DNA of 8,017 bases, taken from the NCBI GenBank assembly GCA_028700345.1, contig JAQVSW010000032.1:1-8017 (forward strand). Reading direction: 5' to 3'. The position numbers and the translations under genes were made by a program. The notes beneath the pieces were generated by a model. The model saw nothing but the letters and a program-made list of their open reading frames with translations. It did not search any database and was not told the DNA's origin. Every line of letters starts with the position of its first letter. Position 1 is the first letter of the stretch. Positions 5,369 through 8,017 of this stretch are shown piece by piece. The DNA comes from Candidatus Shapirobacteria bacterium (GTDB lineage: Bacteria > Patescibacteriota > Microgenomatia > UBA12405).

Positions 5369-6945
5369 AAATTATTTTGATTATTATTTTTGCTTCATTT
5401 TTATATTTTTTTAAAATTAATGTAATTCCAAACGGTGTCTATTCTGACGAAGCTACTGTTGGATATAATGCCTATTCCATACTTCAAACGGGCAAAGATG
5501 AATACGGCCAAAAATTTCCTTTAGCTTTCAGATTTTTCGGAGCTTATACTCCACCCCTTTTTGTTTATATTTCGATTCCTTTCATTAAACTTCTAGGCTT
5601 GAAAGTTGGCAGTCTAAGAATAATATCTGGATTATCAACAATACTGGGTATCTATTTAATTTATTTTTACAGTGAAAAGCTTAATTTGTTTAATTCTAAG
5701 GCTTCTAGATACCTAGCGTCTTTTACCTTTGCTATCACTCCTTGGGTTGTCTTTAATGCTAGATTGGGTTACGAAGTTACTCTGGGATACATTATATTTT
5801 CTTTGGGATTATTTTTAATCTGGGATAAATTAATCAAAAACAAAATATCAATAAGTGGACTAATAATCTTATCTCTTTCAACTTATATTGGACATACTCA
5901 AAGGTACCTCTTTCCAGTATTTTTATTATTTTTTTCATTGATATTTTATTCAAAATTAAAAACTAAAAATAATCTTAAACTTTTACCAAAAAATTTATTT
6001 TTATTATTTATAACTCAAATACCTAATATAATTCTCTTAACTACTCCTGCTTTTTGGGTCAAGAATAATGTTTATGTCAATACAAATATTTATCAATTAT
6101 TTAATGATTTTTCTTCACAATTACTTACATATTTTTCTCCAAAGTATATTTTTGGCATTTCACCAGACATTAATCTTCAACATACCTCCCCCTATCTACC
6201 ACTCTTTTATTCATGGTTAATTATTCCCTTTTTTGTCGGTTTATATCAATTATATTTAACAAGAAAAACTTTAAATGGAAAATATTTATGGCTTATTTTC
6301 TTAATTTCTCCAGTTCCAGGATCACTCTCAGGCCATTTTATCTCAGTTCAAAGAGTTCTTTCTATGATCATTCCTATTGTCTTAATAATTACTTTAGGTT
6401 TTGATTTATTAATAACTAAAATTCGGCGTCTATATATTATTTTTGTATTATCATTTTTAACAATAATGTCTTTACTGTTTTTATGGCGATCATATTTTAT
6501 TTTTCTCCCCAAAGAAAGATCTGTATGGTGGAATTACGGTTTCAAAGAGTTAAGTCAAGAAATAAAAAATAATCCAACTAAAAAATACATTATCGATAAT
6601 ACTCGTGATGCTTCCATATATATGAATTTACTTTTTCACTTACAGTATTCACCCTCATTACTTCAGAAAAATTTTTTAAATTACGAAAAAATTTATTACA
6701 CCAATCCACATTTTAACCCCAACTATAATTTTGCTAACATTGAAATAAGACCAATATATTGGGAAAAAGATATTTATATTGACCAAATTTTAGTTGGTGA
6801 TTCGTTGGCCATCTCTGACTCTCAGGCAAAATCCCATTTTTTAAAAAAAGTTATAGATATTAAAGATCCGACTGGTAAATCTCTTATTGTTGGCTATGAA
6901 ACTAATCCTCTTGCCAAATATAATTCAAAGAATAGTAAACTATAA
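5359..6945 (+). CDS. Multi-pass membrane glycosyltransferase, ArnT/PMT-like (GT-C fold)
   Basis: The 528-residue product has about ten to twelve hydrophobic helices over residues 1-380 and a soluble C-terminal portion of about 140 residues. After the first helix comes NVIPNGVYSDEATVGYNAYSI with an acidic pair D30-E31, the place where PMT/ArnT-type GT-C enzymes carry their catalytic acid on the outer face of the membrane. Just beyond are TGKDEYGQKFPLAF and GAYTPPLFVYISIPF, typical of the large dolichyl-phosphate-mannose mannosyltransferase-like families found in Patescibacteria. It is therefore expected to transfer a sugar from a polyprenyl-phosphate donor to a lipid, glycan or protein at the cell surface; donor and acceptor cannot be read from sequence. 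The ATG overlaps the preceding stop codon region by 10 bases, indicating translational coupling with the small membrane protein. The length is usual for the family and no disruption is seen. Confidence 0.85.
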   Translation: MDLKIILIIIFASFLYFFKINVIPNGVYSDEATVGYNAYSILQTGKDEYGQKFPLAFRFFGAYTPPLFVYISIPFIKLLGLKVGSLRIISGLSTILGIYLIYFYSEKLNLFNSKASRYLASFTFAITPWVVFNARLGYEVTLGYIIFSLGLFLIWDKLIKNKISISGLIILSLSTYIGHTQRYLFPVFLLFFSLIFYSKLKTKNNLKLLPKNLFLLFITQIPNIILLTTPAFWVKNNVYVNTNIYQLFNDFSSQLLTYFSPKYIFGISPDINLQHTSPYLPLFYSWLIIPFFVGLYQLYLTRKTLNGKYLWLIFLISPVPGSLSGHFISVQRVLSMIIPIVLIITLGFDLLITKIRRLYIIFVLSFLTIMSLLFLWRSYFIFLPKERSVWWNYGFKELSQEIKNNPTKKYIIDNTRDASIYMNLLFHLQYSPSLLQKNFLNYEKIYYTNPHFNPNYNFANIEIRPIYWEKDIYIDQILVGDSLAISDSQAKSHFLKKVIDIKDPTGKSLIVGYETNPLAKYNSKNSKL

Positions 6946-6954
6946 ATAATCAAA

Positions 6955-7968
6955 ATGAATCAAAAAATATACACTCAAATTAAATCAACCATTGACAAGT
7001 CAAAGCATATCCTTCTTCATCTTCACCCCGGTCCAGATGCTGATTCCATCGGCTCCGCTCTGGCTTTTTATCACTACCTAACTAGTCTCAACAAAAAAGT
7101 TACCCTAATTTCGGGTGATTCGAATGTATCACCAGGTCTTGCTACTCTCCCCGGCGCCGATCAGATTCTTCCTCAAAATTTTTTTGATGTAAATTTAGCT
7201 GATTTTGATTTGTTTATTATTTTAGATTCCTCAGAAAAAAGACAAATTTCAAAACTAAAAGAGGTAATTTTCCCTCCTCATTTACACACTATAGTCATCG
7301 ACCATCACGCCAGTAATACTGGCTATGGAGATTTCAATTTAATCGAAAAAAACTCTCCCGCTACCTGCCAAGTTGTCTATAAATTATTTAAAGCCTTAAA
7401 TATTAAAATTTCTAAAGAAATAGCCATTTGTCTTTTTACCGGTATTTTTGGTGATACTGGTGGTTTTAAATATTCATCTACTTCCGCCGAGACTTTTTCT
7501 ATTTGTGCCCAGCTGACTAAAATTGCTCCTGATTTTTCAAAAACCCTTTTTAATTTAGAAAACAATGATCGTCCCGACCGCCCCAAACTTTTAGGTCTTC
7601 ACCTCAGTCATATTGAAACTTTTTTTAACGGTCAAATTGCCCTTTCCGCTCTTCCTTCAAGTTTACTTAAAAAAAACAACATTAATCCTGACGATAGTGT
7701 TAACGCTGAAATATCCAACACTCTCAAATCAGTCGTTGGCTGGAATATTGGTATTTCCATGATTGAAGCCGGAAAAAATAATGTCAAAGTCAGTTTTCGT
7801 ACTCGTGATCCAAATGTTTTTGATGTCAGTAAAATTGCCACTGCTACTGGCTATGGTGGGGGTCACAAGGCGGCTGCTGGTGCCTCTCTACCCATGTCTC
7901 TTTCCAAAGCCAAGCAGCTACTTTTAGAGACTATTTCCCGATTTCATCCCGAGCTTGGTAATATATAA
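6955..7968 (+). CDS. nrnA: DHH-family phosphoesterase, NrnA-like (nanoRNase / pAp phosphatase)
   Basis: The 337-residue cytoplasmic enzyme belongs to the DHH/DHHA1 phosphoesterases that degrade very short RNAs (2-5 nt) and, in many cases, dephosphorylate pAp. The DHH domain shows HPGPDADSIGSALA (24-37, H-x-x-P-D-x-D metal motif), IILDSSE (D91), VIDHHAS (D116-H117-H118, the name-giving motif) and FTGIFGDTGGFKYSS (161-175, D167). The C-terminal DHHA1 domain has VSFRTRD (279-285) and the substrate-binding GYGGGHKAAAGASLP (299-313). Length and order are those of intact NrnA, so it should be active. It starts at ATG 6955, 9 bases after the glycosyltransferase stop. TATAAA at 6941-6946 overlaps that stop codon and may be its own -10. 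A cyclic di-nucleotide phosphodiesterase role is possible for this superfamily, but no extra PAS/GGDEF part is present. It is visibly richer in GC than the two membrane genes. Confidence 0.92.
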   Translation: MNQKIYTQIKSTIDKSKHILLHLHPGPDADSIGSALAFYHYLTSLNKKVTLISGDSNVSPGLATLPGADQILPQNFFDVNLADFDLFIILDSSEKRQISKLKEVIFPPHLHTIVIDHHASNTGYGDFNLIEKNSPATCQVVYKLFKALNIKISKEIAICLFTGIFGDTGGFKYSSTSAETFSICAQLTKIAPDFSKTLFNLENNDRPDRPKLLGLHLSHIETFFNGQIALSALPSSLLKKNNINPDDSVNAEISNTLKSVVGWNIGISMIEAGKNNVKVSFRTRDPNVFDVSKIATATGYGGGHKAAAGASLPMSLSKAKQLLLETISRFHPELGNI

Positions 7969-7969
7969 T
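7964..7969 (+). promoter_or_regulatory. Candidate -10 element of the HIT gene
   Basis: A consensus TATAAT overlaps the nrnA stop codon (7966-7968) and lies six bases before the ATG at 7976. There is no Shine-Dalgarno sequence in the seven bases between the genes. No clear -35 is visible in the end of nrnA. This is the cleanest example of the TATAAT-N6-ATG arrangement in the window. Confidence 0.5.
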
Positions 7970-7975
7970 AAATTT

Positions 7976-8017
7976 ATGTCCGACTGTATTTTTTGTAAAA
8001 TTGCCAATAAGAAAATA
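7976..8017 (+). CDS. HIT-family (histidine triad) nucleotide-binding protein, N-terminal fragment
   Basis: Only the first 14 codons lie inside the window: MSDCIFCKIANKKI. The opening D-C-I-F-C-K-I-(A/V)-x-(K/G)-x-I is the standard N-terminus of bacterial HIT proteins of the Hint/HinT group, whose two cysteines often bind zinc. These proteins hydrolyse adenosine phosphoramidates and related nucleotide conjugates. The histidine triad itself lies beyond the window. The gene follows nrnA after seven bases on the same strand, so both neighbours handle small nucleotides. Despite the short fragment, the signature is distinctive. Confidence 0.85.
   Translation, partial: MSDCIFCKIANKKI

Noticed and set aside
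1..8017. CRISPR array, tRNA or rRNA genes
   Set aside because: No regularly spaced repeats of suitable length, no cloverleaf-like segments and no rRNA-like stretches were seen on reading the window.

Overview
The window reads as a compact, AT-rich bacterial genome of the Patescibacteria / Candidate Phyla Radiation type, most like Microgenomates. That placement is an inference. It rests on tight gene packing, nearly absent Shine-Dalgarno sites, -10-like hexamers lying directly in front of start codons, a SecA with a lineage-specific SEC-C tail, and a large membrane glycosyltransferase with a small membrane partner. The standard code fits: tryptophan is TGG and no in-frame TGA has to be read through.

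Layout, left to right, + strand unless noted: 3' end of serS (1-255); a strong hairpin terminator (267-306); secA, complete (354-3056); an HNH homing-type endonuclease on the minus strand (3013-3651) whose last codons run antisense into the end of secA; a small Cys-rich protein (3739-4080); a PP2C-type protein phosphatase (4150-4890); a small membrane protein (4901-5368) overlapping a 528-residue membrane glycosyltransferase (5359-6945); an NrnA-like DHH phosphoesterase (6955-7968); and the first 14 codons of a HIT-family gene (7976 to the window end).

The most unusual region lies between secA and the phosphatase gene. The last stretch of the secA coding sequence, encoding W-K-x-C-H-Y-P-x-L plus a stop, occurs three times: as the real end of secA (3018-3056), alone at 3691-3723, and alone at 4098-4130. 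The HNH gene lies between copies 1 and 2, and the Cys-rich gene between copies 2 and 3. The copies differ mostly at synonymous or variable codons, as if each had once been a working SecA C-terminus. The simplest reading is serial insertion at the 3' end of secA: each event brought a gene plus a new tail and left the old tail stranded downstream. The HNH protein is the obvious candidate for the activity that cuts there.

The rest is conventional. serS and secA are housekeeping genes for translation and secretion. The PP2C gene provides Ser/Thr dephosphorylation, and the two membrane genes form a translationally coupled pair probably involved in cell-surface glycosylation. nrnA and the HIT gene both act on small nucleotides. 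No tRNA, rRNA, CRISPR array or transposase was found, and no stretch over 300 bases lacks a gene.
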